This document shows positions 35,555-47,400 of a DNA stretch of 64,000 nucleotides, one piece after another (the first letter of the stretch is position 1; each line of letters begins with the position of its first letter). The notes below the pieces were generated by a model. It had not been told where the DNA came from. It did no database searches and worked only from the letters and a program-made list of their open reading frames with translations. The stretch is from Tubiluchus corallicola (taxonomy: Eukaryota; Priapulida; Priapulimorpha; Priapulimorphida; Tubiluchidae): the NCBI GenBank assembly GCA_030141605.1, contig JAQGDQ010000361.1:150513-214512 (forward strand). The letters run 5' to 3'. Made by a program: the position numbers and the translations under genes.

Positions 35555-38500
35555 TTAATACAGCACAGAAAGAAGAATAATGTAGACAATAGTAATCACT
35601 GTTCCCGTTAGAACGGTCGCCAAGAGCCACTGCTTCGTAATACGTGAAGCCCTTATAGCGCCCTCTATATCTCCTCTAGCATACTTTTCATCCACCTGAA
35701 TAATAAAATGACATAGTGCCCAGTAAAGTGCAAATATGTAGTTCTGATAAGCGTACTAAATCAATTACAACAAATGCTAATGAATAAATGTATCAAAATA
35801 AACAAACAGATTTGGCAGATCTCCCTCGTACAAACGTCAGATTTTCTTGATGCGAAAGGTATGGTGATTTTTCAAAGGCTTGCAATAAGAAATAGGTGTT
35901 ATTTCATAGATGATGCTCAGTGGTGCCAATATTAATTATTGCATGAGTTTTGCCCCATTTAGTTGGACAATCAAACCTATCTAAAAAGTGTAGCTACAAT
36001 AATTTTAAGTGAATAACAAAAGCGAGTGCAGTAACTAAGTTGCTTACAAAAACTCAAGTGCATGCAGAAACAGAGAAAGCAGGCTTGGCAACAGCACAGA
36101 GATAGACAGCACAGAAGAGAAAGAAAAACAAACAAAGATTGAGAGATAAAAAGAAAGGCGAGGATGGAAAGACAGAAGGCAAAAAAGATGAGAGAAGAGA
36201 GGTAAAGAGGGAGAGACAGAGAAAAAGGCAAAGTGAAATCTAAGCATCCCACAATCATATTGTTTTGATCTATGAACTGCTAATGAACAAAATTTTGTTT
36301 CTAATTGTTTGTGCATTGCACGTCATCCAGTTTTGATGCAGTCATTGTTTTTGGAAATATAAATACTTATTTGTTCTCACCGATACGATTTCCACCAATA
36401 GTGATTTGAGGTTTGGTAACAATTGACAGAAATACCTGATCACTTATTGGGCGTCGTTGGCGTAGGTCTATGACTGATCACCTATTCAGCATCATTGGCG
36501 TAGGTCTATGAGTGATCACCTATTGGGCATCATTGGTGTAGATCTATGACTGATCACCTATTGGGCATCATTGGTGTAAGTCTATGACTGATCACCTATT
36601 GGGCGTCGTTGGCGTAGGTCTATGACTGATCACCTATTGGGCATCATTGGAGTAGGTCTATGACTGATCACCTATTGGGCATCTTCGGCGTAGGTCTATG
36701 ACTGACCACCTATTGGGCATCATTGGAGTAGGTCTATGACTGACCACCTATTGGGCATCATTGGAGTATGTCTATGACTGATCACCTATTGGGCATCTTC
36801 GGCGTAGGTTCGTGACTGATCACCTATTCATCATCATTGGCGTAGGTCTATGACTGATCACCTATTGGGCATCATTGGAGTAGGTCTATGACTGATCACC
36901 TATTGGGCATCTTCGGCGTAGGTTCGTGACTGATCACCTATTCAGCATCATTGGCGTAGGTCTATGACTGATCACCTTTTGGGCATCATTAACGTAGGTC
37001 TATGACTGATCACCTATTCAGCATCATTGGCGTAGGTCTATAACTGATCACCTATTCAGCATGATTGGCGTAGGTCTATAACTGATCACCTATTGGGCAT
37101 CATTGGAGTAGGTCTATGACTGATCACCTATTGGGCATCTTCGGCATAGGTCCGTGACTGATCACCTATTCAGCATCATTGGCGTAGGTCTATGACTGAT
37201 GACCTTTTGGGCATCATTGGTGTAGGTCTATGACTGATGACCTTTTGGGCATCATTGGTGTAGGTCTATGGCTGGTCACCTATTCAGCCATAGGGCGTAG
37301 GGAGATGACCTGACGCAGGGAAATCTGTCAGTGAATATTTTTCTTTGGATAAATAAACGAAGAATCAATAACAGGTAACTTCTTAATTCTAATTGTCACA
37401 GCTACGTACCTGCCACGAGTAGCACAGTGTAATAATTCCAAAAATTGGCATGCAAAATATGCAGGCAACGATGGCCCATGCCATGTAGTTTGGCGGCGCT
37501 CCTTGGTTGTGAACTACCACCACAGATGGCGCTGGCTACATATCCAAAAAAAATTAAACTAAATCATTTCCGAAAATTTACAATGACTCAGTTTGACACA
37601 ACTTTCTGATTGACTGAACTGTCCACAGCTACCTTGCAAAGACTTGTTATAAGTCTTTTCATTAGTGCCGCCATCTACTATAACAAATAGCAGGCAGTGT
37701 TTGAAACTGCTTTTTAAGATCGCTATAATTTATTTATCTAGTTTAGCAAACTATTAGTGCAAAACAGAAAACTGAGAGCAATTGTGTAATTCACTGTTGA
37801 TGTCTGACAATTAGGGTGTCCGAAATAACGTTCTGATTTTAATTAATAAGTTAACCTTTGCAATAGCTAAAACGTACTATAAAGGTGAATGCAATTATAC
37901 GTTGTACTAGAGGTAAGAGAATGCATGTAATTTAAAGCCATGTAAAAACTAGAAATGTAAAAGGCATTTTATTCACTGATTTTACACAATATGTCCAGTT
38001 TTACAGGCCATTACATCTCATTCTTCATAATTAGCAACCCTAAAATTGTTCTTGGATGAATGCCAAAATAGATTGGATGGGCCAAGAGTATAAAACCCGT
38101 TCAGGGGGTTTTCCCCGGAAAATAGTTTTCATGCAGAGTAAGGCATATACTTGTCTCAGACTGCAGTGCAGACAGTAATCAGCTTTGTTGATATGTAAAC
38201 TGTAACGTAAAATTGCAGTGTGAGAAGTAAAAATGTAATTCATTTACAGCTAAGACGATATAGTTACATTGTATTAATTTAAATTAACGTTTTAATAAAC
38301 CTTTTCGCGATTTGCCACAGCAACGTGTCGTAACTACAATTATCACGTGACGTGTGTGTAAAGCAAAGGCGTTTTGGGCACGAGTTTAGTAACTTCAGTT
38401 GTTTTATGTTGACTTTACGTAACTACGCATTAGTCTTTGCGTAGAGTGATTTACTAGCAGGATCTCGCTTGGTAACAATAAAAAATGAACTAGGTAAGGT

Positions 38501-40826
38501 TCTAGCTAGCTGTTAAAACTGTTACTATTACAATAGCATAAGCTGCAACGCGTTGTCAAGTGTACGCAAACGCTTTGTCTGGGACACTTAACTTTTGACC
38601 TTTTCACGATCATCATCAATCGCCGGGACTGTGAAGAGGCTTATTCTTGTCTATGTGATTTTATTTACAGCTATAAGAACGAAATGTATATGTTACAACA
38701 ACAATAATTAAAATCACAAGCTGCCTTCTAACTGAACTGAAAATTTAGACTGATCACCCAAGAAGTAAACCAGCGTTTTCGACATCCTGCCAATCACCGA
38801 TATTTACAGCTTATATGATAATAACTGACAAACTCAAGTAATACATTATATTAAAAGTAAGATAGCGGACGTACTTGAACAGGTTGTGCGTATACAGCCC
38901 CATAACTAGGAGCGATAGCATGCTGAGTTATATTTTGCTGATATGGTTGCTTCTCCATGGTGTCTCCTACCCACCCAACATTTGGTGCCGATGCTACATT
39001 TTGATACTGAGGACCTCCAACTGCCTGAATTGGTGTCTCGTATGGTATTGAGCCCAGGTCTTTAGGAGGAACGGAACTGTATTTAGGAGGCGATTCCTCT
39101 ACAATTCTTTCATATTTCACATCTAAATGAAATCACACACCACCATGTACCTTTTGTAATTTGTAATATTCACCGAGTCTTGTTTGGTTTATACTGTACA
39201 AGTTTTGAACTGTTTGCTACACAGCAACGAAAATAACCTAGTAGTCAATGTGTATGCTTAGCAGTCTAATTTAGGCGATGCCAAGCCTGATCTGCTACTG
39301 GATATGGGTCCTCAGGATGTTTACCACATACGATTGTAAAGTCAAACCTCTTTATACCGCCTATTTACGGACTGGAAAAAGAAGTGGAAAGAGGAACGGC
39401 CTGAGGAATGATCCCTGCGGTACTCAATTGCGTACATAATCAAATTTCGTTATAACGCTCCTTTTATAACAAAATGTTCATACTTGCATAGTTATTTTAG
39501 CGTACCTCGTTAAAATGCGAAACGCTCTTAATGCCCCCTCCCTCTTTGTAGTAAAAGAATTAATCTGTCGATTATTTGCCAATGCCACCAATATTTTTCT
39601 TGCAAATACAAATGTAACTGACATAGAAGGGGAAACAGATAAACGAGGAACTAATAAGTGTAACTGAGTGGCTTGTAGCAAATAAACTTTCCTTGAATGT
39701 AAACAAATAAAATTTTATCTTATTCCGGTCTAAAAATAAGTGTGATAATGGAAATTTTGACGTTATGCTAAACGATTAAAAAGTCAAATAAGTAAAACTA
39801 CATATAGGCATAGCACGCAGAGTAAGGGATTTTACATCTACCAAAATGTTAAAGACATTATTACAGTTTAGTTTACCCATACTTATGTAAAACTATAGTA
39901 TAAAGGTTGGGTCTAATCTCAATGAACTACAGATGACACTAAACAGAAGTTGATTAATTTTTTCCCATATGATCATAATACCCCCATCATACATATAAAA
40001 CTGCTAATACCAACAAAACTAAGGACCTTGTTGTCTTTCATTTATGTATGTTACAGGCAATGTGAGAAAATGGGGATTCTATAAGATGCCTAGGCGAGCT
40101 TACGCTCACTTCTCTGCTCCCTGCGAAAAGTGTTCAAAGTTACTTTGCCCAGTTTTGTCAAAACTACTTACCGCCAATTTGGCTGCCAGCTAATGATCAT
40201 TGCGGGAGTTTAAATTTACAAGTTTTATACCTGCGTTACTGCTAACAAAATTTCAAAACGAATTTTTTACGCTTTGTAGCTTTGTTTATTGAGAGTGTTA
40301 TGTTGCTTTTTTGGTGACACATCAGCAAAGGGGTAAAATTGCTACATAGCAGTGTAAAGTATATTATATCATTATATAGAAGAGAGAGTGGTATTTATTT
40401 GATGTTCACTCGGCGATTTTACACCTCTGTTTAAAAGCCAGCATGTTCACCCAAAAAATTCTCAATTACCGAGCAAGAATATGCGGCAGAAAAAATTGAA
40501 AATCAAATTTGTGAAACACAATTTGCGTACTCTCGCTACTCTGACAGTCCTACAGACATAGTGATCACAAAATGTTGCTCCCTCAATCAAGTGTTGAATT
40601 TCGAGTGGTAGGACTATAGAGTGCACAACATTCTAATAAACGAATTTTAACGTTGGAAAAAGGTATGCAAAAATATCTTTATTTGGTGGCATACTATAGT
40701 GTAGATTTGCACCTTATCCTACATGTTGCCAACACTAACAAGCTTTCAGGCTATAATATAACAATTTAGGTTACTAAGTTTTCCTGCAAAATTGTCTTAG
40801 AAAATCTTACCTGTAGATTCCGCCAT
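35555..40826 (-). CDS. CD225/dispanin (IFITM-like) membrane protein
   Basis: Four coding exons in transcript order: 40826-40811, 39122-38875, 37535-37410, 35695-35555. They join in phase to 176 residues. The N-terminal half (1-100) is a Pro/Tyr/Gln-rich cytoplasmic tail. The CD225 domain follows: PPNYMAWAIVACIFCMPIFG (102-121, first hydrophobic segment), CYSWQVDEKYARGDIEGAIR (127-146) with the conserved GDxEGAxxAS signature, then W153 and the second hydrophobic segment LLATVLTGTVITIVYIILL (154-172). Two PPxY motifs (PPKY 17-20 and PPNY 102-105) could bind WW domains of NEDD4-type ligases. The family includes IFITMs and PRRT/SynDIG-type proteins of plasma and endosomal membranes, several of which affect membrane fusion or trafficking. 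The long tail fits the PRRT-like branch better than short IFITMs; antiviral activity cannot be inferred. An AATAAA on the minus strand (35502-35507) lies 48 bases after the stop. Confidence 0.93.
36434..37295. repeat. 38-bp minisatellite, ~22 copies
   Basis: Unit: CTATGACTGATCACCTATTG then GGCATCATTGGCGTAGGT. Variants at fixed places (GGGCATC or CAGCATC, ATTGG or TTCGG, GGCGTAGG or GGAGTAGG, CTATG or TTCGTG) alternate so that a 114-bp three-unit block recurs around 36755, 36868 and 37095. It lies in the CD225 intron 35695-37410. Confidence 0.95.
38294..38645 (+). mobile_element. Family A miniature transposon, copy 3
   Basis: Starts AATAAACCTTTTCGCGATTTG and ends GGACTGTGAAGAGGCTTATT. It lacks ~25 bp near the left end present in copy 25188. 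It lies in the CD225 intron 37535-38875. Confidence 0.8.
39565..40075 (+). pseudogene. Non-LTR (LINE) reverse transcriptase relic
   Basis: Decayed reverse transcriptase C-terminal half, with frameshifts and stops. Readable pieces: RLFANATNIFL at 39565-39600 (normally xLFADDTxxF, so the catalytic pair is lost), then in another frame INEELISVTEWLVANKLSLN (about 39636-39695), a stop, and NFILFRSKNK. Later HIGIARRVRDFTSTKMLK and LKTLLQFSLPILM correspond to the downstream thumb-like region. Arrangement suggests a CR1/L2- or Jockey-like element, but the clade is unproven. It lies in the first CD225 intron, opposite to the gene. Confidence 0.75.
40165..40295 (+). mobile_element. Family D miniature transposon, fragment
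   Basis: Contains CATTGCGGGAGTTTAAATTT then ACAAGTTTTATACCTGCG and CAAAACGAATTTTTTACGCT, matching the right half of the copy at 11088. The GAGCTTACGCTCACTTCTCT upstream near 40095 may be a family B scrap. Confidence 0.5.
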
Positions 40827-41165
40827 GTTCGTTTCTGATCTGATGTACTCTGTTCTTCGTGAACACAAATACCCGGTATAAAGTTCTTTTACGCACTTTT
40901 AAAGATAATACTACAGTTTATCTGTCTCTGGCCTTGCTACAACATTGAATAAGCAAATAACGTCTTTGTTAGGTTATAATATAACAATTTAGATTATTAA
41001 ATTTTCATACAAAATTGTCTTAGAAAATCTAACTCTAAATTCTGCCATGTTTGTTCCCGATCTGATCTCTGTTCTTCGTGAACACAAGACAATAAAAACA
41101 TAAAGAAGTAACACACTCGGTATATTTTCCGTGCAAATTTCTCTTATACAACTTTTAAGATAATA
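40748..41165 (-). repeat. Tandem duplication covering CD225 exon 1
   Basis: Two direct copies of ~165-190 bp: 40748-40912 holds the real start exon, 40973-41165 is upstream of it in transcript direction. Shared words: ATAATATAACAATTTAG, AAAATTGTCTTAGAAAATCT and CTGTTCTTCGTGAACACAA. The upstream copy keeps an ATG (41046-41048) and MAE, but its splice donor reads GTTAGA instead of GTAAGA, so it probably cannot splice the same way. Confidence 0.8.
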
Positions 41166-41204
41166 CTGTCGGTTGTGCCACTCACTGTGACATTTACTCA
41201 AATT

Positions 41205-41233
41205 CTTTATTATTAATATTATTATTATTATTA

Positions 41234-41321
<88 letters not shown>

Positions 41322-41365
41322 CATTATTATTATTATTATTGTTGTTGTTGTTCTTGTTGTTGTTT
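41205..41365. repeat. (ATT)n microsatellite passing into (GTT)n
   Basis: About 45 ATT units followed by GTTGTTGTTG, upstream of the CD225 gene. Ile-rich minus-strand frames are artefacts. Confidence 0.95.
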
Positions 41366-41375
41366 TGAAGTAATT

Positions 41376-41436
41376 TGTGTGTGTGTGTGTGTGTGTGCGT
41401 GTGTGTGTGTGTGCGTGCGTGCGTGCGTGTGCGTTT
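41376..41436. repeat. (GT)n/(GCGT)n microsatellite
   Basis: GTGTGTGT then GTGCGTGC units, separated by only ~10 bp from the preceding ATT array. Confidence 0.95.
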
Positions 41437-41734
41437 GCAGTTATCTCTTCTGGAAACCTACACCACTGGCAAAGTACTGCATGTGAAATCCGGTCAACTT
41501 GTGTTTTTTTGTACATTCGCGATCCTGGCGCCATCTTTTGGCTAAATATGAATTTTTAGTCTTTCTTCACACCTAGACTAGTGTAAGCATTTAGTGGATT
41601 CGGTGTGTAGGTGTGTCTCTTGTACCTAATACACAATTTATTCCACTTGCTTGTTAAACTTAATGTAGGACGGGGTCAGGTCAGTGAGAACACAATGTGA
41701 AATTCGTGTATTCTAAATGAAACTTTTTGTGTAA

Positions 41735-41947
41735 AGTGGCGATTATCTAGCATCCGGAATGCGCATGCGTTATGCGGATGTGGAATAGATAAGATCGGTT
41801 TATATTGTTTTCATTGCACCCGTTTATCTGACCTGCGTTATGCGTTATTTTTTCTGTTGCCATTTCGTATCGATTTTTATATGCAGCTATTCCATAGGTC
41901 TATAATGCATAACGCATACGCATTCCGTATGTCAGGTAAACGCCACT
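41735..41947. mobile_element. Family G miniature inverted-repeat transposon
   Basis: 213 bp. Left end AGTGGCGATTATCTAGCATC then CGGAATGCG; right end CGCATTCCGTATGTCAGGTA then AACGCCACT. These are inverted repeats of about 36 bp. TAA flanks both ends, a probable target duplication. No coding capacity and no second copy seen in the window. Confidence 0.8.
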
Positions 41948-42927
41948 TAACTCGCATACTTTTACATTAAGAACTTTTATTTCGACAGGCTCATAAAAAT
42001 GCATGTGGCACCTAAATGAACCTTGTTTGTAATACGCGTAAATCCGGTTAATAAAAAAATTATTTTTTTTCCTTAATCACACAAAAAATAAAAAGCAATT
42101 CAACCAAAAACATGCACAAAAAGTCAGCGGCTGTTCCAAATGTACATCAACCTAAACGCAGTTAAAAGTGTTTTATTAGCACACAAATATGAATTATAAT
42201 ACAAAATGTACAGGTGGTGCCCTCTACATGTAGAGCAAAGACACTTAGTGGTTAGTACGGTTTAACTGGGCAGTTCATTATACACGTATAATTTAATATC
42301 ACAAGTAGGTTGTATTTACAGTGACTTTCTCTTTCCTGTAAACCAATAAAATTTAAAATTTATTTTAAAAATTTTAAGGAATTAGCAAAAATTGCCAATT
42401 AAAAATAATATAAGTAGGACTGTAATTCATTTTTATTAGTCAATATTATAATCCATTCTTCGTTTTCCAATTAATGGGAACAGCGAAATACGTCTTCATA
42501 GTGCACAGAATATGTCATTCGTCTCGCGCAATGAAACAATGGCGGATGTTTAAATTTGTTACCGTTGACAATAAAGGCATCAAAACTGAAACAAATCGAA
42601 ACAAGGTTTACGGTAAGATTCCAATAAAATAAATTTAATATTCTTATTCACTGTAACATTTTACACTAGAAAAAGCTTTAGGTTAACTTAAACTATGTGT
42701 AATGTGTATAATTATAATTATACAGTGGTGCAATAAAAATGTAATATCACGTAATAACATATCAATATAATTTTGTTACAATTATTGTGTCTACAATTGA
42801 TTTGATTTATAGCAGTTATAATAATACAATGTAAATTGCAATAATGCTGAAGTGAATAATAAATTACAAAATTGCAGTTTCTTACACGTTACCTTAAATT
42901 TGGAGTTATTGTTAAAACGTTATGAAG

Positions 42928-43879
42928 TTACACATATTGCTTTTGCTTGGTAGAAAAACCAAATTCTTCCATAATATAAGCCAGGTACAGCTGATGGTCC
43001 CATGCTTGTACACGCATGAAATCAAATAAAATTTTCTGCGAAGTACTATTCACGTGATGTATCAGAAACACACTTTCCATAGGTTCTTTAACATGAGTTA
43101 ATCCCCAATAAAAATGTATATTATCAAGTCTGATGGCACCTGCCTTTTCAGCTAAAATACCAGTTATGTAAGCATCTTCTACTGCTGGTACAATTCTTGT
43201 CCTAAGCGAATGTTCGTACAAGACTTGGGGTAAATCCATGGTCATAATATACCCTGCACCATGCAAGTGAGGTGGAAAGTAATGTTCATTGTAGTCAAGC
43301 TCAGAAACGTACCACTTGTCGGTAAAGATTCGATTTACTTTGTTGTGCTTGATGAGTTTCCCAAATATCACGTTTTTCCGGTGACTGGTTGTTCGCAGGA
43401 ATTCTGTTATGGTGTTGATGTTTACCCACGAGTCCATATCAGCTTTCATCAGAAAATTGCATGTTGGACAAATCTTGTTTGCTGCGTGGAGCAACATGAT
43501 AGATTTCATAGTTATGTTTTTGTAACTATCTTCAAAATCTCCACAAATAAGATCCGTGTGATGATTTTGCTCCTCGCTAATATGCTGGTCTGTCACCGAG
43601 TCACCTGATTTGGCTAGGACAAATAGCAGGATAACATCTCTCGCCTGTCGTGTTATTGGATTCCAAAGTGCTCTTATCGAAACTCTTTCCTTGAATTCGT
43701 TTGGTGCAGAGTGAACAGCTATGAGAAGTATGAGATTGCTCGAGTACTTAGACGTACTGGGGTAAGTGTATCTAAAACAGGTATTATAGGCTTGAAATTC
43801 GGAGGTAACAATGGTCCATATCTCGCCCGAAGCTGAACCTCTAATGCCTTTCATTTCGTTTGTGTAAGTGTTTCTTAAC
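42928..43879 (-). CDS. GT31 glycosyltransferase catalytic exon (gene A)
   Basis: One 952-bp exon encoding ~316 residues of a beta-1,3-glycosyltransferase family 31 domain, stop at 42928-42930. Landmarks in order: SSNLILLIAVHSAPNEF, RVSIRALWNP (family RxxIRxTWg-like), KNITMKSIML with a glycosylation sequon, FLMKADMDSWVN (metal-binding DxD is DMD), LHGAGYIMTMDLP and EDAYITGILAEKAGA. GT31 enzymes work in the Golgi lumen and add galactose or N-acetylglucosamine in beta-1,3 linkage; which sugar cannot be told. The exon opens at an acceptor (TATATAG) with one base of a split codon, the same phase as the neighbour at 44419-45400. No signal-anchor exon lies in the 540-bp gap to that neighbour, so it may use the shared exon at 49562-49731 or be silent. 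Confidence 0.85.
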
Positions 43880-44418
43880 CTATATACAAAATGAGCACAT
43901 TACATTACATGCATTACAAGTCATCATAAACTTCACTATAATGACATACCTAAGTTTATAACAGCAATATGAACATATAAATTTGCATAATATTCTTTAA
44001 TTATAAAAGAATTCCTGAAAAATTATTTTGTCGAAAATATACAAATTAGATGTTATATAAATTTATATAATATGTGATTATTTATAATCATGTAAGTATT
44101 CTTAATAACTTTCTATTAAAAAGCACATTTATAGCTTTTATAAGATGTGATTTTTGTTTTCTGCGTTAATTATTATATCATATTGTATTTTCCCTCGCGA
44201 CAAATCATGTTTACTTCTCAACCAGGGTGAATTTATCTCCAGTCAGACTTTTCTTAGTCTGACACCTTCAGTCAATTACCTTCTAAACCATCTTGTGATG
44301 TGAACGCAAGTACCAGACCAAAAATTGCCAAAATTTTACAACAGGTTTGTTCCACAAACTAGATCAATTTTAACAGCAATGTACATGCCGGTGCCACTGT
44401 GTGTAAGAAACCTCAGGC

Positions 44419-47400
44419 TTACTGTACAGTCCTTGTTATTAAAATGTTCTTTTCGGGAATCCATTCATATTTTTTCCAGCGCCAATAATCACCCTTCAAG
44501 TGTTCTTCTGGTCTATGCCTACGTGAATCCATCTGAACATTCATGAAATCGAATATTGCCTTCTGAGAGGTAACCTCAACAACACGATGTACAACAAACA
44601 CAAATTCTAGAGGTTCGTAGACGTCTGACAGCTGCCAATAAAAGTGCTCGTTATTAAGCCTAACTGCGCCAGCCTTTTCTGCTAGTATCCCAGTTGTGTA
44701 CGCATCTTCAATTGCGGGCACAACTGGCGTAGACAATGATTGTTGGTATAAAAGCCCTGGAAGGTCCATACTCATGACATACCCTTGACCATGCAAGAAA
44801 ACTGGGTAACGTTCCAGACTGTAAATCTCTTTTGAAACAAACCATTCATTACTGGGATCACGACTGACCCATGCCACTGGGCACAGCTTACCAAGTATCA
44901 CGTTTGTCCCGTTATAGCTGCGAAGAAATTCCGTGATACGCTTTATGTTAACCCAAGAGTCGATGTCAGCTTTCATCAGAAATTTGCAAGAAGGACAAAT
45001 TTGATTAGAAGCGTGAAGAAACATGACTGATTTCATAGTTATGTTTCTGTAACTATCAACAAAATGGCCATGTATAATATCTTGATGCTGCTTTATTTCT
45101 TCGTCAAAGCGGTACTTAATAACTTTGTCTTTTGAATCGGCCACGAGAAATAACAAGATAACATCAGTAAGGTTCTGTACAATGGGACCCCACACGTTCC
45201 TAATTTCTGTCCGCTTGTGGAACTCACCAGGTGCAGACAACACAGCTAATATAAGAGTCATATTATCAGTGTGAATTGGCCTACGCGGATAATTGTAGTT
45301 ATAGCTGATGTTGTCTGCCCTGAAACTTGATGTTGCAATAACCGACTTCCTGGCTGAGAGCTTCGGGCTGTCGCGTTCATTCCTAAGTTGCTCCCGTGAC
45401 CTGAATCACAAATCATGTACATGTAAATACACATTCTAGAGGTTCGTACACGTCTGACAGCTGCCAATAAGAGTGCTCACTATTGAGCATAAACCCACAA
45501 GCCCATCTTGCTAGTACGCCAGTTGTGTACTCATCTTCAATATCACAATAGCAACATCGGGGAAATGTCGGCAATTATACAAACGATAGGGTACAGAAAA
45601 GTTTAGTATAGGCCTGGTTTTTTCAGTATTTCCTGTATTTTGGAAGACAGAAGCAACTCGAACGTTATTAAAGGTTGTCTTAAAGGGAGACAAGATGATT
45701 TTTCATCAACTACCCCATCTTAAGCCCGATAAAAGGATTCATTTTAACACAATTAATACCGCAAAAGCGTTTACGATAATTAAATTATAGATTAAAAACT
45801 TAATTAGCGGCGGGCTAGCCCAACTATTGATGACATCACATACTAACAATTTTCAACAGCAAAAATGTTCTACGAGCGTGTAGTGCATGTCTGTGAAAGC
45901 GAAAATTGAAGTACAGTGCAACTTTAATATATTCAGTGTGTTACACTGAAACTAGACAAGTTTTAAGATAAAAATTCAAATTTTAAATTTACCGCTGTGC
46001 TCGCGCATGAGCTGTCAAACGTGTGAAGTTCGTCACAAACTAACACATCTGAACTGAGAGGTACAACACCTGTTTTTTGTACAATGCGTTTCCGAAATGC
46101 AGGTGCTAGTGAACGTTTAACTAGCGAATGGCGAAATGCACGTAACAGCGAAGAACTAGTGGTGCGAGCGCGAAGCTGTGTTTGTGTGGTCATAATTTTT
46201 CACATAAGTCATTTTTGAAAAAATAAAGTGTTTCTTTTCAATATTTTAAAGAGTAGATTGTTTTGGCCTACAGTTTAAGAGTAGGTCAGGTTTTGCTTTA
46301 ATAAACATACAACTTTTCTTGTATAATCTATTTCTATTAGGCCTCTTATGAAACCTGTATAATTTGTTCCCAACCTGTATTAGGCTGAGTTAGCATAGTA
46401 GCCTAACCAGGGCTACATTATCTCCCGGATGCTCCTTATTAGGGATTTCTTGATGCCCAAGTACGGTCTATTGTAGTCTTGCGAACGTGTAATCTGTATT
46501 GTAGTGTCTAGTTGACACGTTTGTCGTATAATGTACTTACTAAAATGTAGCTGGGCTTCTTGTCAGTATATATTAATGTAAGTAAAAATGTAATAATAAT
46601 GTAACTAATCTGCTTAATTATTTCAATATAAATATCATTAAGTAATAGAGATTAATAATTATGTCGTATTTTAATCACCTGTTCTTGGTGGATTTTCTCC
46701 AGCTAAACAATACAAACGTGTAGAAAAATGCAATACTAACAATTTCGCGTTCATTTGGATCTGAAGCTAAGCTTAGGTTTTCGAACTTGGGGTAAAATTT
46801 AAGCACCAGTCAAGCCCTCCCGCCTTATTTCGATTAAATAAACTTCAAACATATAAACAAACAAACAGCGGTTCGAAACATTTGTAATCTCTTTTCGTGT
46901 TTGTCAAGTTTAGAAGTTTAGAAACTTTAGTTGAGCCTCTATTAGGCTTTATTGTCAATTCCGAGAGTAACAAAAACGCTTATATAAAATTGGTTCATGC
47001 ATTTCAAAAGGAGCGTTTACAGATAGGCCTACGACTCGTCATTACCAAATTAATTATACTAAGTTTGTTTTCATAAAAATCTTTTCTTTACTTCGAATTA
47101 AGCCTTTTCACAGTTTTGTTGCATGCGCTTTGCTGTAAGTCAAAGGTTAGAGTGTACCACAGCAACACGTCTTAACTACAACCGTCACGTGACATGTTTG
47201 TAAGGTAAAGTCGTCTGCCACATCAGTTCACTAAGTTCTTCCTGGACATAGTAGGTAAAGTTCTAGCTAGCTGTTAAAACCGTTGGTATTACAATGGCTT
47301 GGGCTGCAAGGCGTTGTCAAGTGTACACAAATGCGTTGCCCGGTACACTTAACCTTTGACCTTTTGACGATCATCATCAGTCGCTGGAAATGTGAAAAGG

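Noticed and set aside
36434-37295. CRISPR-like array
   Set aside because: Units are contiguous 38-mers without unique spacers, in a metazoan intron; it is a minisatellite.
44150-44360. Signal-anchor exon for GT31 gene A between the two catalytic exons
   Set aside because: A short hydrophobic stretch (ILAIFGLVLAF, minus strand, near 44320) exists, but it has no upstream ATG, and its frame hits a stop soon after.
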